Below are positions 1-5,381 of a stretch of 5,922 nucleotides of DNA, one piece after another. Both the position numbers and the translations under genes were made by a program. Under the pieces are notes generated by a model. It was not told the DNA's origin and ran no database searches. It was given only the letters and a program-made list of their open reading frames with translations. The first letter of the stretch is position 1. The number at the start of each line of letters is the position of its first letter. The DNA comes from an uncultured Bdellovibrio sp. (lineage in GTDB: Bacteria > Bdellovibrionota > Bdellovibrionia > Bdellovibrionales > Bdellovibrionaceae), in the NCBI GenBank assembly GCA_937871355.1, contig CALMPX010000120.1, positions 1 to 5,922 on the forward strand, read 5' to 3'.

Positions 1-994
1 AGAGATCAAATTCAGCTTCAGCTGAGGTTAAAAAACTATCACAAGGAACCAGTTGATTCACTTTTAAAATCAAATTTTGATTTATTTCTACCTCACGTGA
101 TGTGACATAGTGATTTTTTTCACCCCGAACTTCATACACTTCGTGATCAAATAAATTTTCAAAAATATTTTTTTGCGGTGTTTTGTCTTGATAAAGCTGT
201 AACAAATAACGTGTTAATAGAATAAGAAAAATAAAACTGGCTGTGGAATCAAAATATATTTCGTGTTGACCTAAAAATAAACTATATGATGAAAATAAAA
301 AACCGGACCACAGAGCCACAACAATCATCATGTCGACATTGACTTGTCGTGTGAGTAAACCACTCCACGTTTTTTTATAAAAAGGCACGGCTACATAAAA
401 AAGCAGGGGTAAAAATAAAAAAAATGAAATCCATTCAAAAATAATTCCTAGATTTCCGGCAAGACCGGCATAATGAGGAATTGAAAACAGCATGAGGTTA
501 CCAGCAATCGCTCCGGCTACACCGATCCGTTTTAAAGACGTGCGTCGACCAAAGACTGAGGCTTGCTCGTAATCTTGATCTTCTTTTATGGGTGTTGGCG
601 AATATCCTAATTGTTCGACAGCCTGACAAACTTCTGCTAACGAAAAATAATTTTTAGTTTCAACATCTAAAATATGTTGGCCATAGTTAATTCGAGCATA
701 ACTAATACCCGAACAATACATGGGAAAATCCTCGAGCAAATGAACGCAAGAGGCACACTGCAAACCATCAATATAGAATCGAAATTTTTTATATAAGGGA
801 CACTTTGAAAGATTAAAAGATGATTCTAAAGCAGAAACACGGTACTTATCCCACTTCGCCGAAACAAAAGAGGTCTTCGCGATAGGCGTTTCGCCTTGAA
901 GAGTCCATTTAGATAAAAGCTCACAGCTGTTACAACAGAATAACGAATCTCTATTAATAAATGGAGCTTTGCAATACGCACACGTCGACATCAT
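1..994 (-). CDS. ccoI: CcoI/FixI-type copper-transporting P-type ATPase, N-terminal part (cut by left edge)
   Basis: Inner-membrane P1B-type ATPase of the FixI/CcoI group, which exports copper needed to assemble cbb3 cytochrome oxidase. About 330 residues are visible, open to position 1. Numbered from the ATG at 991: an N-terminal metal-binding segment with C4-x2-C7 and C19-C20-x2-C23 (the CxxC...FCCxxC pattern typical of FixI-like pumps); a heavy-metal-associated domain at about 70-136 with C79-A-S-C82; hydrophobic segments near 158-178, 184-204, 221-240 and 247-266; then the start of the actuator domain, with VPCDS at 315-319 in place of the usual PxDG. The window ends just before the expected TGE motif, so the CPC, DKTG and ATP-binding motifs are not visible. 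Two adjacent ATGs (994 and 991) could start it; neither has a clear Shine-Dalgarno. It lies 51 bases after the fnr-like gene, with a CRP/FNR-type palindrome between. Family is firm; the CcoI rather than CopA assignment rests on the N-terminal motif and neighbour. Confidence 0.85.
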   Translation of the reverse strand, partial: MMSTCAYCKAPFINRDSLFCCNSCELLSKWTLQGETPIAKTSFVSAKWDKYRVSALESSFNLSKCPLYKKFRFYIDGLQCASCVHLLEDFPMYCSGISYARINYGQHILDVETKNYFSLAEVCQAVEQLGYSPTPIKEDQDYEQASVFGRRTSLKRIGVAGAIAGNLMLFSIPHYAGLAGNLGIIFEWISFFLFLPLLFYVAVPFYKKTWSGLLTRQVNVDMMIVVALWSGFLFSSYSLFLGQHEIYFDSTASFIFLILLTRYLLQLYQDKTPQKNIFENLFDHEVYEVRGEKNHYVTSREVEINQNLILKVNQLVPCDSFLTSAEAEFDL

Positions 995-1021
995 GCCAAT
1001 TTACAGGGCTGAGGAAACTTA

Positions 1022-1043
1022 AAATATGATGGTAGTCATATTT
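1022..1043. promoter_or_regulatory. CRP/FNR-family operator-like palindrome upstream of ccoI
   Basis: A perfect 8+8 inverted repeat, AAATATGA-N6-TCATATTT, fills most of the 51-base gap between the fnr-like stop and the ccoI start. The TGA-N6-TCA core and its spacing match what CRP/FNR-family dimers bind; the outer bases (TATGA) differ from the classical FNR half-site TTGAT. It is AT-rich and not followed by a T-run on either strand, so a terminator is unlikely. The obvious candidate binder is the regulator encoded next door. Its centre at 1032.5 would be about -41.5, the class II activator position, if transcription began near 991. Confidence 0.6.
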
Positions 1044-1045
1044 GG

Positions 1046-1735
1046 CTAAGAATGAGCTTTTTTATTGAGCTCGACTTCAGATAAAATTGTGAAATTCTTG
1101 TAGTTTTGAGAAATAATGCCTTCTTTTTCAAACTGGGCCAGAGTGCGGATGACCGTTTCGGTTGTCGTTCCTGCCCATTCAGCAATTTCCTTTCGAGTCC
1201 AGCTACTTTCACTAAAACGTTCTTTTAAAAATAATAAGGCATCGGCGACCCGAGCTGGCGCACCTTTGTCGATTTGGCTGACCCATTTATCTTCAGCCCG
1301 GTCGAGATCTGTACTTAATTGACCGATCAGCTTCAATCCCAGTTCAGGATGACATTGAAACAAATCTAAAACTTCGGCGCGAGGCAAAAAACAAAGTGAG
1401 GTTTCTTCTAAAGCGATGGCTGTCTTTTTGTAGATATCTCCACTGAAAAAAGTGCGATAACCTAACACGCCACCGGCTCCGACAAGTTTTAAAGTATGGG
1501 CATCACCCTCTTCGCTGAGCGACTCGAGTTTAACCACGCCACTGCGAACAGAGAATAATCCCAGAGGTAAATCGCCGTGACGAAAAATAATATCTCCGGC
1601 CTTGTAATGACAATCGACTTTTATATGACTGATTTTTTCAGATACCTCATCCGAGGTCGAACACATGAATCCCCTAGACTTTGAGTCACATTTGCTACAG
1701 TCTTTAGCATGGGGTTCTAGTCCTTTGAGTTTCAT
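1046..1735 (-). CDS. fnr: FNR-type CRP/FNR family transcriptional regulator, likely oxygen-sensing
   Basis: Cytoplasmic dimeric DNA-binding regulator of 229 residues. An N-terminal cluster C13-x2-C16-x8-C25 precedes a cyclic-nucleotide-binding-like beta barrel (about 40-125: KAGDIIFRHGD, LFSVRSGVVKL). C115 in the segment ALEETSLCFLP aligns without a gap with the fourth cluster ligand (Cys122) of E. coli FNR. Four such cysteines imply an oxygen-labile [4Fe-4S] cluster, though the x8 spacing is longer than the x5 of E. coli FNR; C42 and C128 are additional. A dimerisation helix (about 126-155) leads to a winged helix-turn-helix (about 178-218). The recognition helix TETVIRTL keeps the E and R of the FNR pattern E-x2-S-R (E193, R197) but has I196 where FNR has Ser. 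The ATG at 1735 is chosen because the cysteine cluster follows it and a promoter lies just upstream. It sits between fghA and ccoI, which fits control of microaerobic respiration. Confidence 0.88.
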   Translation of the reverse strand: MKLKGLEPHAKDCSKCDSKSRGFMCSTSDEVSEKISHIKVDCHYKAGDIIFRHGDLPLGLFSVRSGVVKLESLSEEGDAHTLKLVGAGGVLGYRTFFSGDIYKKTAIALEETSLCFLPRAEVLDLFQCHPELGLKLIGQLSTDLDRAEDKWVSQIDKGAPARVADALLFLKERFSESSWTRKEIAEWAGTTTETVIRTLAQFEKEGIISQNYKNFTILSEVELNKKAHS

Positions 1736-1741
1736 AAGGCG

Positions 1742-1769
1742 ATTCTAACATCTTTCAACCAAATTTCAA
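1742..1769 (-). promoter_or_regulatory. Probable sigma-70-type promoter of the fnr-like gene, predicting a leaderless mRNA
   Basis: On the minus strand TTGAAA (1769-1764; 5 of 6 to the -35 consensus) is followed after 16 bases by TAGAAT (1747-1742; 5 of 6 to the -10 consensus), which also carries an extended -10 TG at 1750-1749. Transcription would start about seven bases after the -10 box, at or next to 1735, the A of the regulator's ATG. No Shine-Dalgarno lies in the six bases between the -10 box and the ATG, consistent with leaderless translation. The start site is inferred from spacing only. Confidence 0.55.
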
Positions 1770-1791
1770 TCAATACCCACTTAATCAGCCT

Positions 1792-2613
1792 CTAAAAGTG
1801 TCTCGCATGAAACTTGATATGGTCTTCGATAAACGTAGCTATAAAGTAATAACTATGATCGTAGCCCTGTTGCATACGAATATTTAACTTTTGCCGAGAG
1901 CCTTGGGCCGCTTCCACCAAGTTTGCCAACAAAAGCCGTTCTTTCAAAAAGGGATCTAAAGATCCTTGATCGATCAATATTTCGTTATCGCGACTAACAC
2001 CAGCTTTAATCAATGCTGTGGTATCGTACATATCCCAAGTTTTTTGATCTTGTCCGAAATAGCCTAAAAAAGCTTTAGCCCCCCAGGGACTTTTTTGAGG
2101 GTTAGACGCCGGGGCAAAGGCTGAAACGGATTTAAATTTATCTTTTTCACGAAGACCAATAATCAAAGCTCCATGACCACCCATGGAATGCCCAAAAATT
2201 GATATATTATCTCCCACTTTAAATTCTTTTTGAATCAAAGCATAAAGCTCATTGGAAATATAACTGTACATACGGTAATGGTTTTTATAGCCATCTGTCG
2301 TCGCATCGACATAGAAACCTGCTCCTGATCCAAATTCGATCCCGTCATGCTCACCGGGTAAATTTAATCCCCGCGGAGAGGTGTCCGGACAAATGACCAT
2401 AAGACCGGCTTCGGCTAAATACTTTTGCGCTCCGGCCTTAGTAATAAAGTTTTCTTCATTGCACGTCAAACCGGATAACCAGATCAGACAGCCCTTCACC
2501 GGGCCGTCCGGAATAAAAGTTGAAAAATTCATTTTCGTTTTTGTTTCCACGGAATCATGTTGGTGAAAACGAACAGTTCCTTTAAAACATTTATGTTCTG
2601 CTAAAGTTTTCAT
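1792..2613 (-). CDS. fghA: S-formylglutathione hydrolase (esterase D family)
   Basis: Cytosolic serine hydrolase that cleaves S-formylglutathione to formate and glutathione, the last step of glutathione-dependent formaldehyde detoxification. The 273-residue length matches the family. Visible signatures: SGLTC at 47-51, with the conserved cysteine near the active site; a PDTSPRGLNLPGE segment at 76-88; nucleophile elbow GHSMGG with S143; D220 in DQGSLDPFL; H253 in YDHSYYF. S143/D220/H253 have the expected triad order and spacing. Start: the frame is open up to an ATG at 2688, but the ATG at 2613 has a good ribosome site (AAAGGA, 2624-2619, five bases away) and gives the normal N-terminus (MKTLAEHKCFKG); the longer version would add 25 hydrophobic residues overlapping the methyltransferase gene. 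Its usual partner, the glutathione-dependent formaldehyde dehydrogenase, is not in this window. It follows the methyltransferase gene by 53 bases and may be co-transcribed with it. Confidence 0.93.
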   Translation of the reverse strand: MKTLAEHKCFKGTVRFHQHDSVETKTKMNFSTFIPDGPVKGCLIWLSGLTCNEENFITKAGAQKYLAEAGLMVICPDTSPRGLNLPGEHDGIEFGSGAGFYVDATTDGYKNHYRMYSYISNELYALIQKEFKVGDNISIFGHSMGGHGALIIGLREKDKFKSVSAFAPASNPQKSPWGAKAFLGYFGQDQKTWDMYDTTALIKAGVSRDNEILIDQGSLDPFLKERLLLANLVEAAQGSRQKLNIRMQQGYDHSYYFIATFIEDHIKFHARHF

Positions 2614-2618
2614 AAAAA

Positions 2619-2624
2619 TCCTTT
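2619..2624 (-). promoter_or_regulatory. Ribosome binding site deciding the fghA start
   Basis: AAAGGA on the minus strand lies five bases before the ATG at 2613. It supports this start over the upstream in-frame ATG at 2688. Confidence 0.7.
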
Positions 2625-2666
2625 CATGAAAAAATAACTTGAGATATGCAATTAGTAAATTAATTA

Positions 2667-3731
2667 TTACCTTGATCGAAACAAACAAAGATTGCCGTCA
2701 TTAAATTCTTGTGGAGCTGACCAGTTGGAATTCTTGAACCACAATCGTGCGTTACCTTTGGTAACCACAGTTATTTTTTTCGCCGTGGCGATTTCTTGCA
2801 GACGTGCTAAAACGTGAACATAAGTTTCATCGCTGAACGAATCAAAAATATAGTAGGTTTCGGCCGCTGGAATTTGAAAACTTTTTGAAGCTAAATCTTG
2901 TGTATGAAAGTGTACGTGCTGATTAATGCCTAAATTATGACTGGTGCTGGTTGCGATATTGACTCGGCCCTCAACGAATTCATAACCGATAAAGTCAATA
3001 TCAGGGCGCATAAGACCAACGACTAAGCCCACCCGGCCATAGCCTGATCCTAAATCCACAAAGCGTGAATTTTTCGCCGGGTTAAGATAGCGCAAGGCCA
3101 TTAAAGTTGTTACGTAACTTGATTGCACGCCAACGCCGGCACCTTCGTAAAGACGTTCTTTTTGCTCGAGCGAAGTGGCTTCATCGACAATATAATTTAA
3201 TTCAAAAACTTGATCGAGAATATCAAAGGTTCTATAAAGAGAAAGACTGATATCATCGCCATCTTCTCTTTTTTGTAAATTCAACTGATGCTCAAACTCA
3301 AATAGTTCTGACATGAGCTGTAAAGTCGTTGTGGTAAATATTTTTCGATCGGAGTAAGGCTTACTTTTTATTTGTTGAATAAGCGCCGTTTCAATCAAAG
3401 CCGCATTTTTTCCAGCTTGTCGAATGCCTTCAATTGATGAACTTTCTAAATCAGCATGTAAAAATAAAACAGGAGATAACTCTAATTTGAAAAATTTTTT
3501 AATAAATTTATTAAAATTTATTTCATTTTCAGCTTTTTTACTTTGAATCCAATGTTCATCTTCGATGAACTTCATAGCACTTCGAAGAAAGGCCACATCA
3601 ACAAAAAGATGGCCCAATTCTTTAGGAGCAATAGGCTCGATAAAAACTTTGCATTCTTTTACAAATACACTGAGATCTGACTGCGTTAGTAATTTTGATA
3701 ACTCAAACTTGTAAGATCTCACGGAGAGCAC
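2667..3731 (-). CDS. Class I SAM-dependent methyltransferase-like protein, substrate unknown
   Basis: A 354-residue protein in two parts, numbered from the GTG at 3731. The first 190 residues or so are mainly charged and probably helical and match nothing I recognise. From about 195 comes a Rossmann-type methyltransferase domain: a lead-in YEGAGVGVQSSY (195-206), motif I VDLGSGYGR (225-233), the acidic residue E251 in IGYEFVEGR expected to hold the SAM ribose, and a motif IV-like strand YYIFDSFSD (293-301). The lead-in plus DLGSGxG resembles DOT1-type and similar small-domain methyltransferases, but this is only motif likeness. The start is uncertain: neither GTG (3731 or 3722) has a ribosome site, whereas a GGAG site 28 bases upstream serves an ATG at 3754 in another frame that ends at TGA 3721-3719, overlapping the GTG at 3722. 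One extra T in the T-run at 3737-3733 would join that ATG to this gene. A perfect hairpin covers the ribosome site. Confidence 0.8.
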   Translation of the reverse strand: MLSVRSYKFELSKLLTQSDLSVFVKECKVFIEPIAPKELGHLFVDVAFLRSAMKFIEDEHWIQSKKAENEINFNKFIKKFFKLELSPVLFLHADLESSSIEGIRQAGKNAALIETALIQQIKSKPYSDRKIFTTTTLQLMSELFEFEHQLNLQKREDGDDISLSLYRTFDILDQVFELNYIVDEATSLEQKERLYEGAGVGVQSSYVTTLMALRYLNPAKNSRFVDLGSGYGRVGLVVGLMRPDIDFIGYEFVEGRVNIATSTSHNLGINQHVHFHTQDLASKSFQIPAAETYYIFDSFSDETYVHVLARLQEIATAKKITVVTKGNARLWFKNSNWSAPQEFNDGNLCLFRSR

Positions 3732-3754
3732 GAAAAATTCATTTTACTTGTCAT
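3719..3754 (-). CDS. Possible 11-codon leader peptide, or the frameshifted true N-terminus of the methyltransferase
   Basis: ATG at 3754 has a GGAG ribosome site (3763-3760) five bases upstream, the only good one near the methyltransferase start. It encodes MTSKMNFSCSP and stops at TGA (3721-3719), whose TG is shared with an in-frame GTG of the methyltransferase, giving a GTGA overlap typical of translational coupling. Alternatively, the run of five T at 3737-3733 has lost one base: six T would give an uninterrupted MTSKMNFFVLSVRSYKF start. The sequence alone cannot separate these readings. Confidence 0.4.
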   Translation of the reverse strand: MTSKMNFSCSP

Positions 3755-3788
3755 ATTGACTCCAACTTTAAGCTTAGTTGGAGTCAAT
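3755..3788 (-). promoter_or_regulatory. Perfect 13-bp hairpin sequestering the methyltransferase ribosome binding site
   Basis: ATTGACTCCAACT (3755-3767) is exactly complementary to AGTTGGAGTCAAT (3776-3788), with an 8-base loop. In the minus-strand transcript the 3' arm contains GGAG (3763-3760) and ends at the base before the ATG at 3754, so folding would hide the ribosome site. No T-run follows on either strand, which argues against an ordinary intrinsic terminator. It could be a translational control element, an RNA-processing or mRNA-stability hairpin, or a DNA operator. Confidence 0.6.
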
Positions 3789-3823
3789 GAGCAAAACAAG
3801 TCTTAAACGAGATTCAAACTTAT

Positions 3824-4099
3824 TTATTTAAGGGCGCGAGTAGCTTTGGCGAACTGATTGACGGTCATCAGCGTTACTGTTTCCGTATTGGGGTCAAAGA
3901 CGATTTTAATGTCATCATTTTCAAGTTGTTTTGTAACTTGTTCTTTTTTCTTTTCTAGACTGGCCTCAATCTCACCATAATCAGTGCCTTCGCGTAAAAT
4001 AAATTCTTCAATGAGCGCTTTCACGACATCATCAGATAATTTATCCATGGGAACTTCGATGGGTGGCTCTTCTTTGAAATCATCTGTTTTACTGGTCAT
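3824..4099 (-). CDS. yheU: YheU/UPF0270 family small conserved protein
   Basis: A 91-residue soluble protein recognised as the UPF0270 (YheU) family from the core at 16-78: VPMDKLSDD, then FILREGTDYGE (33-43), almost identical to the family signature, a helical EKKKEQVTKQL segment, and IVFDPNTETVTLM. Family members are about 70-90 residues and have no established function that I know of. There is no signal peptide or membrane segment. The first 15 residues are an acidic, probably disordered extension, and about a dozen residues follow the conserved core. The ATG at 4099 is preferred: AGG (4110-4108) lies eight bases upstream, while an in-frame GTG at 4105 has no properly spaced site. Unusually, the A of the ATG is the last base of a perfect 16-bp hairpin covering the site. 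It lies 47 bases after rsgA and is probably co-transcribed with it. Confidence 0.88.
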   Translation of the reverse strand: MTSKTDDFKEEPPIEVPMDKLSDDVVKALIEEFILREGTDYGEIEASLEKKKEQVTKQLENDDIKIVFDPNTETVTLMTVNQFAKATRALK

Positions 4100-4134
4100 G
4101 CTCACAGCCTATTCTCGCGAATAGGCTGTGAGCA
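4099..4134 (-). promoter_or_regulatory. Perfect 16-bp hairpin with GNRA-type loop ending at the yheU start codon
   Basis: TGCTCACAGCCTATTC (4099-4114) is exactly complementary to 4119-4134. The four-base loop reads GCGA on the minus strand, a GNRA tetraloop, which points to function in RNA transcribed in the direction of the genes. The 3' arm holds the probable AGG ribosome site, the alternative GTG start and the A of the yheU ATG. It begins 12 bases after the rsgA stop. No T-run follows on either strand, so a standard intrinsic terminator is not supported. Plausible roles are translation control or coupling to rsgA, RNA cleavage, or protection of the rsgA message end. Confidence 0.65.
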
Positions 4135-4146
4135 AATCAAAAATGA

Positions 4147-5244
4147 TTAATCGTCATTTTTTTTGGAACGACTTTTCTCACGCGCTTGAACTGAGATTTT
4201 CTTCCAAGCTTTACGATCTTGCGAAGCGACGGCTTTATCTTGCTTGCGTAAGCCATGACGCACTTCCGATTGAAGTTTTTGATAACTCATCCATTTAGCA
4301 GTCGGCAACGAGCCTTCAGCCAATGCCTTAATAATGGCACAACCCGGTTCGGCTTGATGCTGACAATCTGAAAAACGACATTGATGTATAATTTCCTCAA
4401 TTTCAGAAAACTGATCAGTAACACCTTCTGAATGATCCGCCATTTGTAGTTCACGCATTCCTGGCGTATCGATAATGAGTCCGCCGTAAGTACTCAGATA
4501 CAAATTACGCGACGTCGTCGTATGCTTTCCTTTTCCATCATCATCACGAATTTCTTGCGTCTTAGCTTGATGATGACCTATTAAAAAATTCACCAAGGTT
4601 GATTTACCGACTCCTGATGAGCCAATAAAAACCGAAGTGGTTCCTTTCTTAAAATACAAAGAAAGAATCTCTGATTCAGAAAATTGATCCTGACATATCG
4701 CATAGACTGGAATTCCAGGGAACTCTTGCTCCACATGACGGATCACTTCGTTGATATCATCTGCAATATCGGCCTTGGTTAAAAGAATCACTGGTTTTGA
4801 TCCGGCTTTACGAACGATCGATAAATATCTTTCGGTACGACGATAGTTTAAATCTTCATTGACTGATGTCGTAATAAAAACATAATCGACGTTCGTTGAA
4901 AGAATTTGCGCATCAGAACTCGATCCGATTTGTTTACGATGCAAAATTGTTTTGCGCGGTAAAATATGATGTATAATTCCTCGATCAGCTTGCTCTGGCT
5001 TTTCGATCAAAACCCAATCACCGACCGCCGGGTAATCCACGCGGTTTTGGGCTTCATTTTTCATCTTACCGCTAATGGCGGCCCATAGTGATTGATCAAG
5101 ACCAATTTGAACACGATACAACTGTCTTTCTTCGACGATAATTCGAGCGGGAATCAAAAAACTGTCAACAAGGTTGGCTCTATGATTTTCAAAAAAATCA
5201 TCCCAACCAAAAAGAAATAAAAATTCTTTTTGGGCATTTAACAT
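4147..5244 (-). CDS. rsgA: Small ribosomal subunit biogenesis GTPase RsgA
   Basis: Cytoplasmic, circularly permuted GTPase that assists late 30S subunit maturation. It has 365 residues, near the family's usual length. Order of parts: a short N-terminal extension, an OB-fold (about 32-107), the NVD segment (118-120) leading into the GTPase domain, then motifs in permuted order: G4 TKAD (156-159), G1 GSSGVGKS (208-215), the G2 region GKGKHTTTS (237-245) and G3 DTPG (259-262). A C-terminal zinc site follows with C289, C294, H296 and C302. The tail is lysine/arginine-rich and ends in a run of eight A (4164-4157 on the coding strand). The ATG at 5244 is supported by the ribosome site AGAGGAG (5255-5249) four bases upstream. 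A leader reading frame and hairpin precede it, and yheU follows 47 bases downstream. All key motifs are intact. Confidence 0.96.
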   Translation of the reverse strand: MLNAQKEFLFLFGWDDFFENHRANLVDSFLIPARIIVEERQLYRVQIGLDQSLWAAISGKMKNEAQNRVDYPAVGDWVLIEKPEQADRGIIHHILPRKTILHRKQIGSSSDAQILSTNVDYVFITTSVNEDLNYRRTERYLSIVRKAGSKPVILLTKADIADDINEVIRHVEQEFPGIPVYAICQDQFSESEILSLYFKKGTTSVFIGSSGVGKSTLVNFLIGHHQAKTQEIRDDDGKGKHTTTSRNLYLSTYGGLIIDTPGMRELQMADHSEGVTDQFSEIEEIIHQCRFSDCQHQAEPGCAIIKALAEGSLPTAKWMSYQKLQSEVRHGLRKQDKAVASQDRKAWKKISVQAREKSRSKKNDD

Positions 5245-5248
5245 AAAA

Positions 5249-5255
5249 CTCCTCT
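5249..5255 (-). promoter_or_regulatory. Ribosome binding site of rsgA
   Basis: AGAGGAG on the minus strand, four bases before the ATG at 5244; it fixes the rsgA start. Confidence 0.75.
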
Positions 5256-5281
5256 AGTTAATTTTAAGAATAAAACGACTG

Positions 5282-5320
5282 AAGAGCCTTCTAAAATTTA
5301 GATTGAATAAGAAGGCCCTT
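5282..5320 (-). terminator. Hairpin overlapping the leader reading frame upstream of rsgA (weak terminator or attenuator)
   Basis: On the minus strand AAGGGCCTTCT (5320-5310) pairs with AGAAGGCTCTT (5292-5282) as 11 base pairs with one G-U, around a 17-base loop. A short TTTT and then TTCTT follow, six or more bases after the stem, so as an intrinsic terminator it would be weak. The 5' arm lies inside codons 7-11 of the leader frame and the loop contains its stop, so a translating ribosome would prevent folding. That geometry resembles transcription attenuation. It could instead end the transcript of the upstream gene. Confidence 0.45.
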
Positions 5321-5342
5321 GATTAAATTTGAACATATTCAT
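5298..5342 (-). CDS. Possible 14-residue leader peptide upstream of rsgA
   Basis: ATG at 5342 opens a 14-codon frame, MNMFKFNQGPSYSI, ending at TAA (5300-5298). It is preceded by a perfect AGGAGG (5353-5348) at the ideal five-base spacing, a stronger ribosome site than that of any full-length gene in the window. It lies 53 bases before the rsgA start codon and its second half forms the 5' arm of a hairpin. No amino acid is strongly enriched apart from aromatic residues and two asparagines, so it does not read as a classical biosynthetic attenuator. It may be a regulatory leader peptide, a small functional protein or the remnant of a lost gene. Confidence 0.45.
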   Translation of the reverse strand: MNMFKFNQGPSYSI

Positions 5343-5347
5343 AAAGA

Positions 5348-5353
5348 CCTCCT
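5348..5353 (-). promoter_or_regulatory. Perfect Shine-Dalgarno of the leader frame
   Basis: AGGAGG five bases before the ATG at 5342. Its quality is the main reason to take the 14-codon frame seriously. Confidence 0.6.
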
Positions 5354-5381
5354 GTGTTAATGAGTTGTGGACTCAGAGTTT

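Noticed and set aside
1052..1072. GAGCT...AGCTC stem at the 3' end of the fnr-like gene as a terminator
   Set aside because: Only five base pairs, inside the coding region and without a proper T-run afterwards.
1116..1322. Plus-strand open frame of 68 codons
   Set aside because: It lies entirely within the well-supported fnr-like gene on the other strand and has no recognisable product.
1760..1773. FNR half-site TTGAT-N4-ATTTG over the fnr -35 box as an autoregulatory site
   Set aside because: One half matches but the other agrees at only two of five positions; too weak to call.
2381..2566. Plus-strand open frame of 61 codons
   Set aside because: Antisense to fghA, whose catalytic motifs are intact; no family resemblance.
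2610..2631. Palindrome TTTCATGAAA (2622-2631) and a 5-codon frame MKGFL overlapping the fghA ATG
   Set aside because: The palindrome is only 10 bp in AT-rich sequence and the tiny frame has no ribosome site; chance explains both.
2614..2688. Longer fghA start at ATG 2688
   Set aside because: Adds 25 hydrophobic residues not usual for the family, overlaps the methyltransferase gene, and lacks the good ribosome site found at 2613.
4157..4164. Run of eight A (coding strand) near the rsgA C-terminus as a slippage site
   Set aside because: Gaining one A would only bring a stop slightly earlier and drop the last three residues (NDD) of a basic tail, so little functional effect is expected.
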